DNA of 64,000 nucleotides from Cellvibrio sp. PSBB023 (GTDB lineage: Bacteria; Pseudomonadota; Gammaproteobacteria; Pseudomonadales; Cellvibrionaceae): contig NZ_CP019799.1 in the NCBI RefSeq assembly GCF_002007605.1, forward strand, positions 1,426,001 to 1,490,000. The letters are read 5' to 3'. A program made the position numbers and the translations under genes. The notes beneath the pieces were generated by a model that saw only the letters and a program-made list of their open reading frames with translations, had not been told where the DNA came from and did no database searches. Shown here piece after piece: positions 48,123 through 57,408 of the stretch; within the stretch, counting starts at the first letter, position 1; each line of letters starts with the position of its first letter.

Positions 48123-48647
48123 TTAGCGCCCTGCACCATAGGCTTGAATATAGTGCTGCAAGGTTTTTTCATGGCGGCGAATAAAATCAATGTCCTGTTG
48201 TGGAACAGCCAGTACGGCAGGGTCGGCTTTTTCTTTTAATTGTTTGGCCTGCTCTTCCGTTACTTTACCCAAATCACCGAATAAAAAGTACGCCGCAATC
48301 GCATTACCCAACATAGTGCTTAAACGCATGTACTCCCCTACGGATTTCCATCCCAGTTGGTTTACCACCTTATCCGCCTGCACCCATAAATTTTCTTCGC
48401 GCAATATGCGTTCAATTTCCTGATCCTGTTGCACCTGTGTCAATGCATCAAACAGACGAAAAGACTCAGGGGTGAGATGGCGCGCATCAATCGCTTGTAT
48501 AAACGGCGCCATATCGCGATTGCTCTGCATCCACCGGTTTACTGATTGGGTGTTGAGATGACGATTGTCAGGCAATAACTGGGCGTAGCCCGGCGCAACC
48601 ATGGTAAACAACAGAACGATTCCCAAAAAATATCGGATCAATTTCAT
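48123..48647 (-). CDS. uncharacterised secreted protein
   Basis: I do not recognise a named family in this 174-residue protein. The start MKLIRYFLG has AGGTGA eight bases upstream. Residues 1-22 form a signal peptide ending GYAQ. The mature part is helical and charged (RHLNTQSVNRWMQSNRDMAP, then REENLWVQADKVVNQLGWKS and LKEKADPAVLAVPQQDIDFI), without cysteines, so it is probably a soluble periplasmic helical protein. The gene upstream, encoding a small membrane protein, ends 15 bases before it on the same strand, which suggests a two-gene unit. Confidence 0.7.
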   Translation of the reverse strand: MKLIRYFLGIVLLFTMVAPGYAQLLPDNRHLNTQSVNRWMQSNRDMAPFIQAIDARHLTPESFRLFDALTQVQQDQEIERILREENLWVQADKVVNQLGWKSVGEYMRLSTMLGNAIAAYFLFGDLGKVTEEQAKQLKEKADPAVLAVPQQDIDFIRRHEKTLQHYIQAYGAGR

Positions 48648-48662
48648 TGCAAAGCTCACCTG

Positions 48663-49052
48663 TCAGGACACACGCAAACTAATAGCTGCCGTCAGAGACC
48701 ATACCCAAAAGAAAAAGAACACCAAAAATGGGGTCAGTAAGCCGAGGGATAAACCGGCGACGCCCTTGCCCTCGTAAAAAGGGTAGAACACAAACAATTG
48801 AATCAATGTTGGGATTAATGCAATCACAAAACTGCGTGCAAAAATGCTACTCGCATAAATAGGCAACAAAAATAAAAATCCCCATAAACCACACCACACA
48901 ATGCGTGGGTACATCCAGTGAGGTGAGAGCGAACCCGCCAAACGAACATTGAGCGATTGTGTAATGCCGTAATAGCTGAACAGCCACATGACAACACACA
49001 TCACCAAACCACCCAGACAGCCGGCACCAAATACCGTTAATGCATTTCTCAT
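48663..49052 (-). CDS. uncharacterised small membrane protein
   Basis: The 129-residue protein is mostly hydrophobic, with about four membrane helices (LTVFGAGCLGGLVMCVVMWL, then WCGLWGFLFLLPIYAS, FVIALIPTLIQLFVFYPFY and the final LTPFLVFFFFWVWSL). The start MRNALTVFG is preceded by GGGGCGAG; MGRVIV six codons earlier is possible, and a longer frame to 49172 is not credible. I cannot name a family. It pairs with the secreted-protein gene downstream and diverges from the ABC exporter gene. Confidence 0.65.
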   Translation of the reverse strand: MRNALTVFGAGCLGGLVMCVVMWLFSYYGITQSLNVRLAGSLSPHWMYPRIVWCGLWGFLFLLPIYASSIFARSFVIALIPTLIQLFVFYPFYEGKGVAGLSLGLLTPFLVFFFFWVWSLTAAISLRVS

Positions 49053-49260
49053 AACAATTACTCGCCCCATGGCTACGATATAACGACAGTGAGGGTTCCT
49101 ATTTAACAGCAGAAAACCCCAGGATAATCCCCCATTCACAGAGGGCGACAGTGTAGCATCGCAAATTAACACTTGGTTACACGAAGTCCACAGTTTGAGC
49201 TGTTACAATGGCAGCCCAGTTTTTAGACTGCCCTTCTTATTTATTACCGGCGATTGCATT

Positions 49261-51090
49261 ATGTTTCGTTTTTTTGAAAGCCTGATCAAACCCTTCCCTC
49301 CCGAAGACCCTAGCGCCCCGCCCAAGACACTCTATGCTTTTTGTCGTCACTACAGTCGCGGAGCCGAATTCTATTTGCTCGCCATGGCGGTCTTCACCGG
49401 TTTAATTGCCATTTTGGAAGTCTCGCTCTTCGGTTTTTTAGGCAATTTGGTGGACTCGCTCAACCAACATTCGCCGGACAGCTTTTGGACAGTGTCTCGC
49501 CATGAATTAATCTGGATGGCCGTCATCCTGTTAGTTGGTTTACCTGTGTCCGTATTAATGCACTCGCTATTAATGCATCAGACATTGTTGGGAAACTTCC
49601 CCATGCGCATTCGCTGGCAAGCGCACCGCTACTTGCTTGGCCAGAGCTACCAGTTTTATCAAAATGAATTCGCGGGCCGCGTTGCGACCAAGGTGATGCA
49701 AACCGCGCTGGCTGTGCGCGAAACCATTATGAAGTTATTGGACGTACTGCTGTACGTTATTGTCTATTTCAGCAGCATTCTGGTATTGGCATTTTCGCTG
49801 GACTGGCGCCTTGCTATCCCATTAATCGTTTGGTTTTTTGCCTACTGCGGACTGCTATATTATTTTTTACCGCGCCTGTCAAAAATATCCACCGCACAAG
49901 CCCATGCCCGCTCTGACATGACCGGCCGCCTGGTAGACACCTACACCAATATTTCCACGGTGAAATTATTTTCACACTCCAACCGTGAAGCGGACTATGC
50001 CAGAACAGGCATGGAGTATTTTTTAAGCACAGTACATCCGCAAATGCGCCTTGCCACCTTGCTCGGTACCAGTGTGTGGGTGATTAGTGTCATTCTGATT
50101 TTTTCGATTGCCGCAACCTCATTATGGCTGTGGTCAAATGCCGCCGTAACCACCGGTGCAATTGCCGCTGCGATTGGTTTGGTGTTGCGTTTGAATGGGA
50201 TGGCGCAGTGGATTATGTGGGAAGTATCTGCCCTGTTTGAAAATATTGGTACGGCGCGCGATGGGTTAAATACCCTGACCATTCCACGCGAGGTACAAGA
50301 CAAGCCCAACGCCAAACCGCTGCTCATCCAGCAAAGCGCAATTGATTTTAAATCTGTGCAATTTAATTACGGCAAACACGATGGCTTGTTAAACGATTTT
50401 AATCTGCACATTAATGCCGGTGAAAAAATCGGACTGGTAGGCCGTTCAGGTGCAGGCAAATCAACCTTGGTGAATTTACTGCTGCGTTTTTACGATGTGA
50501 ATGCCGGTTCTATTTTAATCGATAACCAAAATATCGCCGATATAAAACAAGAGAGCTTGCGCGCGCAAATTGGCATGGTCACCCAGGATACATCGCTGTT
50601 GCACCGCTCCATTCGCGACAACTTACTCTATGGCAAACCCAATGCAACGGAAGAGGAAATGATATGCGCTGCCAAGCAAGCTGAAGCCCACGACTTTATT
50701 ATGAGCCTCAGCGATAACGAGGGCCGTACCGGCTATGACGCTCACGTCGGCGAGCGCGGCGTAAAATTATCCGGGGGCCAGCGCCAACGCATCGCCATTG
50801 CCCGTGTACTGATTAAAAATGCGCCGATCTTAATTATGGATGAAGCCACCTCTGCATTGGATTCGGAAGTGGAAGCGGCAATCCAAACCAATTTAACCAC
50901 CTTGATGCAAGGCAAAACGGTGATTGCGATTGCGCATCGCTTATCGACTATTGCGGCATTGGATCGTTTGATCGTGCTGGATAAAGGCCGGATTATCGAA
51001 CAGGGAACACACAATGAATTAATTGCCTTGGGAGGCGTGTATGCGCACTTGTGGGCGCATCAATCGGGAGGATTCCTGGGCGAGTTTTAA
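49261..51090 (+). CDS. ABC exporter, fused permease and ATPase
   Basis: The 609-residue half-transporter starts at MFRFFESLIKPFPPE; a longer frame from 49195 adds 22 unlikely residues. Six membrane helices lie in residues about 35-325, followed by the nucleotide-binding domain: Walker A GRSGAGKST (about 398), signature LSGGQRQR, Walker B ILIMDEATSALD and H-loop IAHRLST. It resembles MsbA/MdlB-type lipid or multidrug exporters, and would work as a homodimer. The substrate is unknown. It is monocistronic, ending at a strong shared terminator. Confidence 0.93.
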   Translation: MFRFFESLIKPFPPEDPSAPPKTLYAFCRHYSRGAEFYLLAMAVFTGLIAILEVSLFGFLGNLVDSLNQHSPDSFWTVSRHELIWMAVILLVGLPVSVLMHSLLMHQTLLGNFPMRIRWQAHRYLLGQSYQFYQNEFAGRVATKVMQTALAVRETIMKLLDVLLYVIVYFSSILVLAFSLDWRLAIPLIVWFFAYCGLLYYFLPRLSKISTAQAHARSDMTGRLVDTYTNISTVKLFSHSNREADYARTGMEYFLSTVHPQMRLATLLGTSVWVISVILIFSIAATSLWLWSNAAVTTGAIAAAIGLVLRLNGMAQWIMWEVSALFENIGTARDGLNTLTIPREVQDKPNAKPLLIQQSAIDFKSVQFNYGKHDGLLNDFNLHINAGEKIGLVGRSGAGKSTLVNLLLRFYDVNAGSILIDNQNIADIKQESLRAQIGMVTQDTSLLHRSIRDNLLYGKPNATEEEMICAAKQAEAHDFIMSLSDNEGRTGYDAHVGERGVKLSGGQRQRIAIARVLIKNAPILIMDEATSALDSEVEAAIQTNLTTLMQGKTVIAIAHRLSTIAALDRLIVLDKGRIIEQGTHNELIALGGVYAHLWAHQSGGFLGEF

Positions 51091-51102
51091 CAGCGCAAAA
51101 TA

Positions 51103-51130
51103 AAGGCGGGTTAGTTCGCTAACCCGCCTT
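51103..51130. terminator. bidirectional terminator with UUCG tetraloop
   Basis: A perfect 12-bp stem (AAGGCGGGTTAG and complement) is closed by TTCG. It lies between convergent genes. Confidence 0.88.
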
Positions 51131-51140
51131 GCACAGGCCA

Positions 51141-51386
51141 TTATTTTTTAGCGATATACAAATCCCAAATCACCAGCAAGATACCAATCAAAAACCCGAC
51201 ATGGGCCAACATGGCACCGCCAGCAAACAACCAGCCTAATACTATCGGCCCACCATCATCAGGCCCAATAAGGCTGTACAGCATAATGGGCATGGCACAA
51301 GCCAACACCAACATTAAACTCAGAGCAATCACTTTTATACCACGTGGTGAGTTACTGCGCATGACCGCGCGGATAGGATTCCACAT
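51141..51386 (-). CDS. small two-helix membrane protein
   Basis: The 81-residue product (MWNPIRAVMRSNSPRGIKV) has two hydrophobic helices, about residues 19-40 and 48-76, and ends YIAKK. The family is not recognised. A GTG at 51398 is an alternative start and would overlap the end of the upstream DUF2058 gene by seven bases; the preferred ATG lies five bases after that stop. Tight packing suggests co-transcription with the DUF2058 gene. Confidence 0.6.
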   Translation of the reverse strand: MWNPIRAVMRSNSPRGIKVIALSLMLVLACAMPIMLYSLIGPDDGGPIVLGWLFAGGAMLAHVGFLIGILLVIWDLYIAKK

Positions 51387-51391
51387 TGCAA

Positions 51392-51937
51392 TTACCACAT
51401 TAAGTCGTCAGGAATGACGTAATCTTTGTAAGGATCATCTTCATCCACTTTATTGTCTTGCTTGGTATTGGCAACCACAACAAACTTCTCGTCGCGCTGG
51501 GCGATTTTATCGGCAACGATTCGCGGCACCAATTCATACCCCTCACCCAACTTCACCACCGCTAACAAACCGCGTGCAATTTGTTCAAGCACCAAAGGCG
51601 ATACACGCATTTTTTTGATGAGCTTGCCGTCAGTAAAGTTGTATTCCCCATCACCATTGCCCGCACCTTTGGGCTGGCGATGATTTTCAATCAGCTGTTT
51701 AATTTGTGCTGCAATGGCTTTTTGTTGCAACTCCAAATCGCGCTGGCGATTTAATTCGCGGTCGCGTTCTATTTTTTCCAAACGTGCCTGCTCAGCAGAT
51801 TGTTTTACTTCATCCACGACTTCTTCGCTGGAACGACGTGCCACATTGGTTTCTTTACGTTTTTCTTTGTTGGCTTGTTTGGCTTTTTTTGCATCAATCA
51901 AACCGGCTTTTAATAGTTGGTCTTGCAGGGAGGCCAT
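51392..51937 (-). CDS. DUF2058 domain protein (YaiL-like)
   Basis: The 181-residue protein has the family start MASLQDQLLKAGLIDAKKAK, a long charged coiled coil rich in R, E, K and Q (about residues 17-90), and a C-terminal domain with YNFTDGKLIKKMRVSPLVLE and GLLAVVKLGEGYELVPR. This matches DUF2058/YaiL, sometimes annotated as a nucleoprotein or polynucleotide-associated enzyme. Its function is not established. It lies 22 bases downstream of the photolyase stop. Confidence 0.88.
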   Translation of the reverse strand: MASLQDQLLKAGLIDAKKAKQANKEKRKETNVARRSSEEVVDEVKQSAEQARLEKIERDRELNRQRDLELQQKAIAAQIKQLIENHRQPKGAGNGDGEYNFTDGKLIKKMRVSPLVLEQIARGLLAVVKLGEGYELVPRIVADKIAQRDEKFVVVANTKQDNKVDEDDPYKDYVIPDDLMW

Positions 51938-51958
51938 AATAGAGTCTGCTTAAAAAAG

Positions 51959-53557
51959 TTAAGTTGTTGAATAGGTATTTGCCGGGTAACGCGCCCTCAC
52001 CCACTGCTCACGCCCGGCAATCGCCTGGCGCTTTGCATCGCTCTGGGCATCCAGGTGTTTTACCTGCAATGCCAACCGCGGATGCTTCTGAAACAAGGCG
52101 CGATGTTTACGCAAAAATGCCCAATACAAGGTGGTAAATGGGCAGGCATTTTCCGTTTCCGCTTCATCTGGCTTATAGCAACAGTGATCGCAATAATTAC
52201 TCATTTTGGCGATGTAACGACCCGTTGCGATATAGGGCTTGGACGCCATTATGCCACCATCTGCATATTGGCTCATCCCGAGCACATTAGGCAACTCAAC
52301 CCATTCAATGGCATCCACATACATGGCGAGATACCAGGCATGAATTTGCGACGGCTGGGTGTGCCAAAGCTGTGCAAACAAACCGGTCACCATTAACCGT
52401 TGGATATGATGACCATAGCCATGGTCCAGCACCTGTTTGATACTCTGCGCCAAACAGTGCATATCCACCTCACCGGTCCAGTAAAAGTCCGGCAGGTTGT
52501 GCCCGGCATCGAGCGCATTCATGCTGAGCCACTCAGGCATCAGGCTCCAATAAAGGCCGCGCACATACTCACGCCAGCCCAAAATTTGTCGAATAAAACC
52601 TTCCACCGCATTCAAAGGCGCCTCACCCTGTTGATAAGCCTTCTCTGCTGCCGCAATCACTTCTCGCGGCGATAAAAGCTTCAGGTTAAGTGCAGCAGAT
52701 AAGCGCGAATGGTAGAGCCAGGGTTCATTGACCCACATGGCATCCTGATATTCACCAAATAAGGGTAAGTGTTTGGCGATAAAAAAATCCAGAAGTTGCA
52801 GCGCCTGAGCACGATTAACCGGCCAGCCAAACCCCAGCAGATTGCCGGGATTTTCCAGAAATAAACGCTCAACAGTATCGATTGCACCTTGGGTCAACGA
52901 ATCAGGTGGAAATAATAAGGCTGCCTCTAACATACCGGGCCCTTTCGCGGAAAAAGTGCCGCGATTGTCCTTATCGTAGTTCCATTCACCTCCCTCCGGC
53001 TGATCGCCACGCATGAGAATCCCGGTACGTTTGCGCAATTGGCGATACCAATATTCCATCCGCCACTGCTTTTTACCTTTTTGCCAAGCGGTAAACTCGC
53101 CGGGCTTGGCGATAAAGTGATTGTCACCTAGCAGCTCCAAGGGAATATGATGCTCCGCACAGCAGCGCTTGAGGCTTTGCAGTACTCGATAATCACCCGG
53201 CAATACCAAGCGCACCTGTAGGGGTTGATATTGCTGCAAGCTTGCGGCCAATGCAGCGGAGAAATCGCGAAGGCAAACCTCGTCCAGAGAGCTGTAATGC
53301 AGAGGCAACTTTTCATCGCGCAGCTGTTGTGCAAAGTGGCGCATAGCTGCCAGAAACATCGCACTGCGCTGCTTGTTGGAGGGAACATGCGTGCTTTCCT
53401 CCTGTACCTCAGCCATCCACAGCAAATCCTGCGTCGAATCAAAATCGTCAAACAAGGCACTATCGCGATTGAGCTGATCCCCCAAAATCACACACAGACG
53501 GCGAATCTTTGCAGGAGAGCGGGTAGTAATTACGGCGCTTTTAGCAGGCATGGTCAT
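51959..53557 (-). CDS. iron-sulfur cryptochrome/photolyase (FeS-BCP, PhrB-like)
   Basis: This belongs to the bacterial (6-4) photolyase group that carries FAD, a 4Fe-4S cluster and a ribolumazine antenna, as in Agrobacterium PhrB. The 532 residues start with the antenna domain (RRLCVILGDQLN) and continue to the FAD domain with HGYGHHIQRLMV and YADGGIMASKPYIATGRYI. Cysteines 368, 456, 459 and 472 (the last three in SNYCDHC and ACPF) have exactly the spacing of the PhrB cluster ligands. The ATG overlaps the stop of an upstream DUF2256 gene (ATGA), so the two are translationally coupled. Confidence 0.93.
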   Translation of the reverse strand: MTMPAKSAVITTRSPAKIRRLCVILGDQLNRDSALFDDFDSTQDLLWMAEVQEESTHVPSNKQRSAMFLAAMRHFAQQLRDEKLPLHYSSLDEVCLRDFSAALAASLQQYQPLQVRLVLPGDYRVLQSLKRCCAEHHIPLELLGDNHFIAKPGEFTAWQKGKKQWRMEYWYRQLRKRTGILMRGDQPEGGEWNYDKDNRGTFSAKGPGMLEAALLFPPDSLTQGAIDTVERLFLENPGNLLGFGWPVNRAQALQLLDFFIAKHLPLFGEYQDAMWVNEPWLYHSRLSAALNLKLLSPREVIAAAEKAYQQGEAPLNAVEGFIRQILGWREYVRGLYWSLMPEWLSMNALDAGHNLPDFYWTGEVDMHCLAQSIKQVLDHGYGHHIQRLMVTGLFAQLWHTQPSQIHAWYLAMYVDAIEWVELPNVLGMSQYADGGIMASKPYIATGRYIAKMSNYCDHCCYKPDEAETENACPFTTLYWAFLRKHRALFQKHPRLALQVKHLDAQSDAKRQAIAGREQWVRARYPANTYSTT

Positions 53558-53709
53558 TGAATACTCTTTTCCTTGGTTTTACGGGCGGAATAGCTACAGG
53601 CTTTGGAACAATATTTAACCTCTTGCCACACGCGCTCCCACTTCTTGCGCCAGCAAAAAGGCCGGTGACAATAAACGCAGATTTTCTCAGGCAAGTGTTG
53701 TTTTTTCAT
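53554..53709 (-). CDS. DUF2256 zinc-ribbon-like small protein
   Basis: The 51-residue protein starts MKKQHLPEKICVYC. It has four regularly placed cysteines, CVYC and then YCSKAC about 20 residues later, with FCWRKKWERVWQEV between, as in DUF2256. This looks like a treble-clef or zinc-ribbon fold. A longer frame to 53781 adds 24 unconserved residues. Its stop overlaps the photolyase start by four bases. DUF2256 genes are often found beside cryptochrome/photolyase genes, but the function is unknown. Confidence 0.85.
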   Translation of the reverse strand: MKKQHLPEKICVYCHRPFCWRKKWERVWQEVKYCSKACSYSARKTKEKSIQ

Positions 53710-53804
53710 CACTGGATTCCAAACACCATAAGGTTTCGATAATACGAACACCGCGCTGACTGGTATCATTCGCCACCTCATTTATCTGCCTGCAAGTGTT
53801 AATC

Positions 53805-54944
53805 ATGCCAGCCACCACCATCAAAACCTGGGATATATTTTGTCGTGTCATCGATAACTTCGGGGATATTGGCGTGTGCTGGCGGCTAGCGCGCCAACTG
53901 GCCGCAGAACATCAGCAAAAGGTGCGCCTGTGGGTGGATGACATCGCCTCGTTGCAACGCATATGGCCAGATACCCTGACCGCCGAGCGACAAATGCTGG
54001 CCGGTGTAGAGGTGCGCGTGTGGCACACCGCGTTTGACCAATCGGTCCAGCCAGCGGAGATTGTTATCGAAGCCTTTGCTTGCGATATTCCGCCCACTTA
54101 TCTCGGCGCCATGGCGGCAGGTAAAGCCAAGGGCCAGCCGCCCTTGTGGATCAATCTGGAATACCTGAGCGCCGAAGCCTGGGTGGAAGAATGCCATGGC
54201 ATGGCCTCGGTCCACCCCGCAACCGGCCTGCGTAAAACCTTTTTCTTTCCCGGCTTCACTGAACGCACTGGCGGTTTACTGCGAGAGCAATCGATTCTGG
54301 CGCAGCGCGATGCCTTTAACCGACAGGGGTGGCTGGCGCAGATGGGTATAGACCCAGTCGCAAGCAGCCTGTTGATATCCCTGTTTGCTTATGAAAATGC
54401 CGCTATTCATGCGCTGCTCAACGCCTGGCAACAATCGCCGCACCCCATCCATTGCCTGGTACCAGAAGGCAAGATTCTGGGCAGTATTAACAGCGCCCTA
54501 GGCAAACGGCTAAACACAGGTGACCTCCACCAATCCGCAAACCTGACCTTGCAAATCATCCCCTTTGTGACCCAAACCGAATACGACAAATTACTCTGGG
54601 CCTGTGATATCAACTTTGTCAGGGGTGAGGATTCCTTTGTACGCGCACAGTGGGCGGGGAAACCGGTGGTCTGGCACATTTATGTACAGGACGACGATGC
54701 CCACTTAGTCAAGCTACAGGCATTTTTGCGCCACTACACCACACCAATCCCCACATTAACTGCCGCCATAAACCAGTTCTGGATAGATTGGAATGAGGCC
54801 GGGCATACGGATACCAGTTGGAACCAATTAATAAAACAACTGCCCGAATGGCGCGAACACTGCCGCCACTGGAGTCAATCATTGAGCCAAGCCCCTGATT
54901 TAGCACAACAACTCTATGACTATTGTCTGAAACGAGCAGGCTAA
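53805..54944 (+). CDS. earP: EF-P arginine rhamnosyltransferase
   Basis: EarP is a cytosolic GT-B glycosyltransferase that adds rhamnose from dTDP-rhamnose to Arg32 of elongation factor P, activating it for polyproline translation. The 379 residues show the N-terminal [20 protein letters not shown] with the catalytic aspartates, [14 protein letters not shown], and the nucleotide-sugar site [20 protein letters not shown]. The start is ATG at 53805 ([10 protein letters not shown]), with a GTG three codons earlier as alternative; neither has a strong ribosome-binding site. efp follows on the same strand and has arginine at the target position. Confidence 0.95.
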   Translation: MPATTIKTWDIFCRVIDNFGDIGVCWRLARQLAAEHQQKVRLWVDDIASLQRIWPDTLTAERQMLAGVEVRVWHTAFDQSVQPAEIVIEAFACDIPPTYLGAMAAGKAKGQPPLWINLEYLSAEAWVEECHGMASVHPATGLRKTFFFPGFTERTGGLLREQSILAQRDAFNRQGWLAQMGIDPVASSLLISLFAYENAAIHALLNAWQQSPHPIHCLVPEGKILGSINSALGKRLNTGDLHQSANLTLQIIPFVTQTEYDKLLWACDINFVRGEDSFVRAQWAGKPVVWHIYVQDDDAHLVKLQAFLRHYTTPIPTLTAAINQFWIDWNEAGHTDTSWNQLIKQLPEWREHCRHWSQSLSQAPDLAQQLYDYCLKRAG

Positions 54945-55089
54945 AAAAGCACTACAGAAAAGCGCCAAAGAACTGTATAGTAGCGCGCCGATTTCAAACC
55001 CGGGACCTCTGGGGGCTATAAGGCCCACGCGCACCGTGCAAACCAAGGCTTCCCTCCTATTCGTTAACCATTGCAAACTGGGATTTATC

Positions 55090-55650
55090 ATGAAAAATGC
55101 TCAAGAATGCCGCGCAGGCAACGTTCTGATGATCGACGGCTCACCCTGGGTTGTTCAAAAAGCGGAATACAACAAATCCGGCCGTAACTCTGCCGTTGTT
55201 AAAATGAAATTGAAAAACCTGCTGAGCGGCATCAATACCGAAACCGTTTACCGTGCAGACGACAAGTTCGACGACATCCAATTGGATCGCAAAGAAGTAA
55301 CCTACTCTTACTATGCCGACCCAATGTACGTATTTATGGACCCAGAGTTCAATCAATACGAAGTAACTGCTGAAGAATTGGGCGACCTGTTGCCTTGGAT
55401 GGAAGACGGCATGGAAGATGTATGTGATGCAGTGTTCTACGACGGTAAAGTAATCTCCGTAACGCCACCTAACGCTATCACTCGCGAAGTGGCTTACACC
55501 GAACCAGCAGTACGTGGCGATACCTCAGGTAAAGTGATGAAGACCGCTAAACTCAACAACGGCACTGAATTGCAAGTTGCTGCATTTGTTGAAATCGGCC
55601 AAAAAATCATCATCGACACCCGCACCGGCGAATACAAGTCTCGCGCTTAA
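55090..55650 (+). CDS. efp: elongation factor P, Arg32 type
   Basis: EF-P relieves ribosome stalling at consecutive prolines. The start [17 protein letters not shown] gives 186 residues; a longer frame from 55036 is leader. Position 32 is arginine, in [10 protein letters not shown], marking the subfamily modified by EarP rather than the lysine type modified by EpmA/B. The three beta-barrel domains end with [12 protein letters not shown]. The gap from earP is about 145 bases with a TATAGT, so efp may have its own promoter, as expected for an abundant factor. Confidence 0.97.
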   Translation: MKNAQECRAGNVLMIDGSPWVVQKAEYNKSGRNSAVVKMKLKNLLSGINTETVYRADDKFDDIQLDRKEVTYSYYADPMYVFMDPEFNQYEVTAEELGDLLPWMEDGMEDVCDAVFYDGKVISVTPPNAITREVAYTEPAVRGDTSGKVMKTAKLNNGTELQVAAFVEIGQKIIIDTRTGEYKSRA

Positions 55651-55671
55651 TCGCAAACTGGTACCGCAACT

Positions 55672-55700
55672 AAAAATGGCGCCCTTATGGCGCCATTTTT
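55672..55700. terminator. bidirectional terminator after efp
   Basis: A perfect 12-bp stem (AAAAATGGCGCC and complement) with a five-base loop and T run lies between convergent efp and msrQ. Confidence 0.9.
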
Positions 55701-55718
55701 ATTTCAGGCTAACCGAAT

Positions 55719-56333
55719 TTATTGATGCGCACGACTGGCTACGTATTTGCGGCCAAACCAATAACAACGAATGCCTAATAAAAACGCCGTAATTACCCCA
55801 AACAATACCGCGTCAACATAACTGGAGCGCACCTGCATGAATACATGCAGCCACGCTAAAACAGCAATGACATAAATACTTTTGTGCAGGCTCAGCCAGT
55901 GCTTACCCAAACGTCGCATCATAGCTTGAGTGGATGTAACTCCTAAGGCAATCAGTAGAATCACCGCCGGAATAGTCACCAGTATATAAGGCCGCTCCAC
56001 CAGCTCTTTGGCAAAGCGCGAAAAATCCAAGCCGAGAATAAACACCAGAAACGCCAGCACATGCAGCACGGCATAAAAAAGCGTAAAAAGACCCAGCATA
56101 CGCCGGTGTGCTTGAAGCCACCGAAAATGACAGCCTTTAAAATTGATCAAGCGACGCAAGGGTGTTACCGCCAAGGTGATAAATAAAAAATAAATCGCCC
56201 ACTCGCCGGTAAATAGCACAATAGTTTTTGCGGGGTCGGCCCCCAGTTGATTGGCAAAGGTTTTGTACGTAATAAAAACCGCAGGTATCAACGAGAGCAA
56301 AAAAATAACAATTCGCCGCCAAAGCACAGACAT
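55719..56333 (-). CDS. msrQ: methionine sulfoxide reductase heme-binding membrane subunit
   Basis: MsrQ is a heme-b membrane protein of the ferric-reductase-like family that passes electrons from the quinone pool to periplasmic MsrP. The 204 residues have about six helices and the expected histidines (AHRRMLGLFTLFYAVLHVLAF in part, HKSIYVIAVLAWLHVFMQ). It lies 11 bases downstream of msrP, forming the standard msrPQ operon. Confidence 0.95.
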   Translation of the reverse strand: MSVLWRRIVIFLLSLIPAVFITYKTFANQLGADPAKTIVLFTGEWAIYFLFITLAVTPLRRLINFKGCHFRWLQAHRRMLGLFTLFYAVLHVLAFLVFILGLDFSRFAKELVERPYILVTIPAVILLIALGVTSTQAMMRRLGKHWLSLHKSIYVIAVLAWLHVFMQVRSSYVDAVLFGVITAFLLGIRCYWFGRKYVASRAHQ

Positions 56334-56344
56334 GGAAATTACTC

Positions 56345-57352
56345 TTAGTAAAATTTACGCAAGTCCATATCTTTATACAGATGTGCCACTTGCTCTGCAT
56401 AGCCATTGAACAATTGTGTGGGAATAATATTCGGCTTGAGCAAGCCACTTGGCAAACGTCTCTCTTCCGCCTGACTCCAACGTGGATGACTGACTTGTGG
56501 ATTTACATTGGCATAAAAACCGTATTCGTCAGGCGCCAACATACTCCAGGTGGTTTTCGGCTGCTTTTCTGTGAATTCAATTTTCACAATGGATTTAATG
56601 TATTTGAAACCGTATTTCCAGGGTACGACCAAACGCAAGGGTGCACCATTTTGATTGGGCAGCACCTTACCGTACAGGCCAACGGCCAAGGTGGTTAGTG
56701 GATGCATCGCTTCATCCATACGCAAACCTTCGCGGTAGGGCCAATCAATTGTGCTAAAGCGACTTTTTTGTCCCGGCATTTCCGAAGGGCGCTCAAGTGT
56801 TGTAAAGGCTACATATTTAGCTTTACTGGTTGGCTCAAAACGCTGGATTAACTCTGCCAATGAAAAGCCGACCCAAGGCACCACCATCGACCAAGCCTCC
56901 ACACAGCGCAAGCGATACACACGCTCTTCCAGCGCGATGCCTTTTAATAAATCCTCCAGCGCAAATGTGCCCGGCTTGGCGACCTCTCCTGCAATTTCAA
57001 CCGTCCAGGGATTGGTTGTTAATACATGCGATTTTTCTGCAGGATCAGTTTTGTTATAGCCATATTCGTAAAAATTGTTGTAACCGGTAATGTGCTCATA
57101 AGGCGTGATGGTGTCGGTAATTACACCTTTATTCGCACTTGCCGCAGCCAGTTGCTGTGTAAGCCAGGCGGGGCCTTTCACATCCACATCGGTCACATGA
57201 GCGGGAGCCGCCATACTATTTGACGTCGCCGCTACGCCGACACCTAAGGCCGCCACGCTCATCGCACCGCGCATAAAATCACGGCGCGCATGATAAATAG
57301 CTTCGGGAGTAATTTCGGAAGATGGAATATCGCTTGGACGTTTGATAAGCAT
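56345..57352 (-). CDS. msrP: protein-methionine-sulfoxide reductase catalytic subunit
   Basis: MsrP is a periplasmic molybdenum-cofactor enzyme that repairs oxidised methionines in envelope proteins. The 335 residues carry a twin-arginine signal (HARRDFMRGAMSVAALGVGV, about residues 21-41) and the Moco-binding cysteine in YRLRCVEAWSMVVPWVGFSL (near residue 152). The conserved PWKYGFKYIKSIVKIEF is present. It has a GAGGT just before the ATG and is followed by msrQ. Moco synthesis and Tat export genes lie elsewhere. Confidence 0.95.
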   Translation of the reverse strand: MLIKRPSDIPSSEITPEAIYHARRDFMRGAMSVAALGVGVAATSNSMAAPAHVTDVDVKGPAWLTQQLAAASANKGVITDTITPYEHITGYNNFYEYGYNKTDPAEKSHVLTTNPWTVEIAGEVAKPGTFALEDLLKGIALEERVYRLRCVEAWSMVVPWVGFSLAELIQRFEPTSKAKYVAFTTLERPSEMPGQKSRFSTIDWPYREGLRMDEAMHPLTTLAVGLYGKVLPNQNGAPLRLVVPWKYGFKYIKSIVKIEFTEKQPKTTWSMLAPDEYGFYANVNPQVSHPRWSQAEERRLPSGLLKPNIIPTQLFNGYAEQVAHLYKDMDLRKFY

Positions 57353-57408
57353 ACTGACCTCAGTAATGCAGAAGGATTGGTGCTATAGACTCAAAGTACG
57401 CGTGAATG

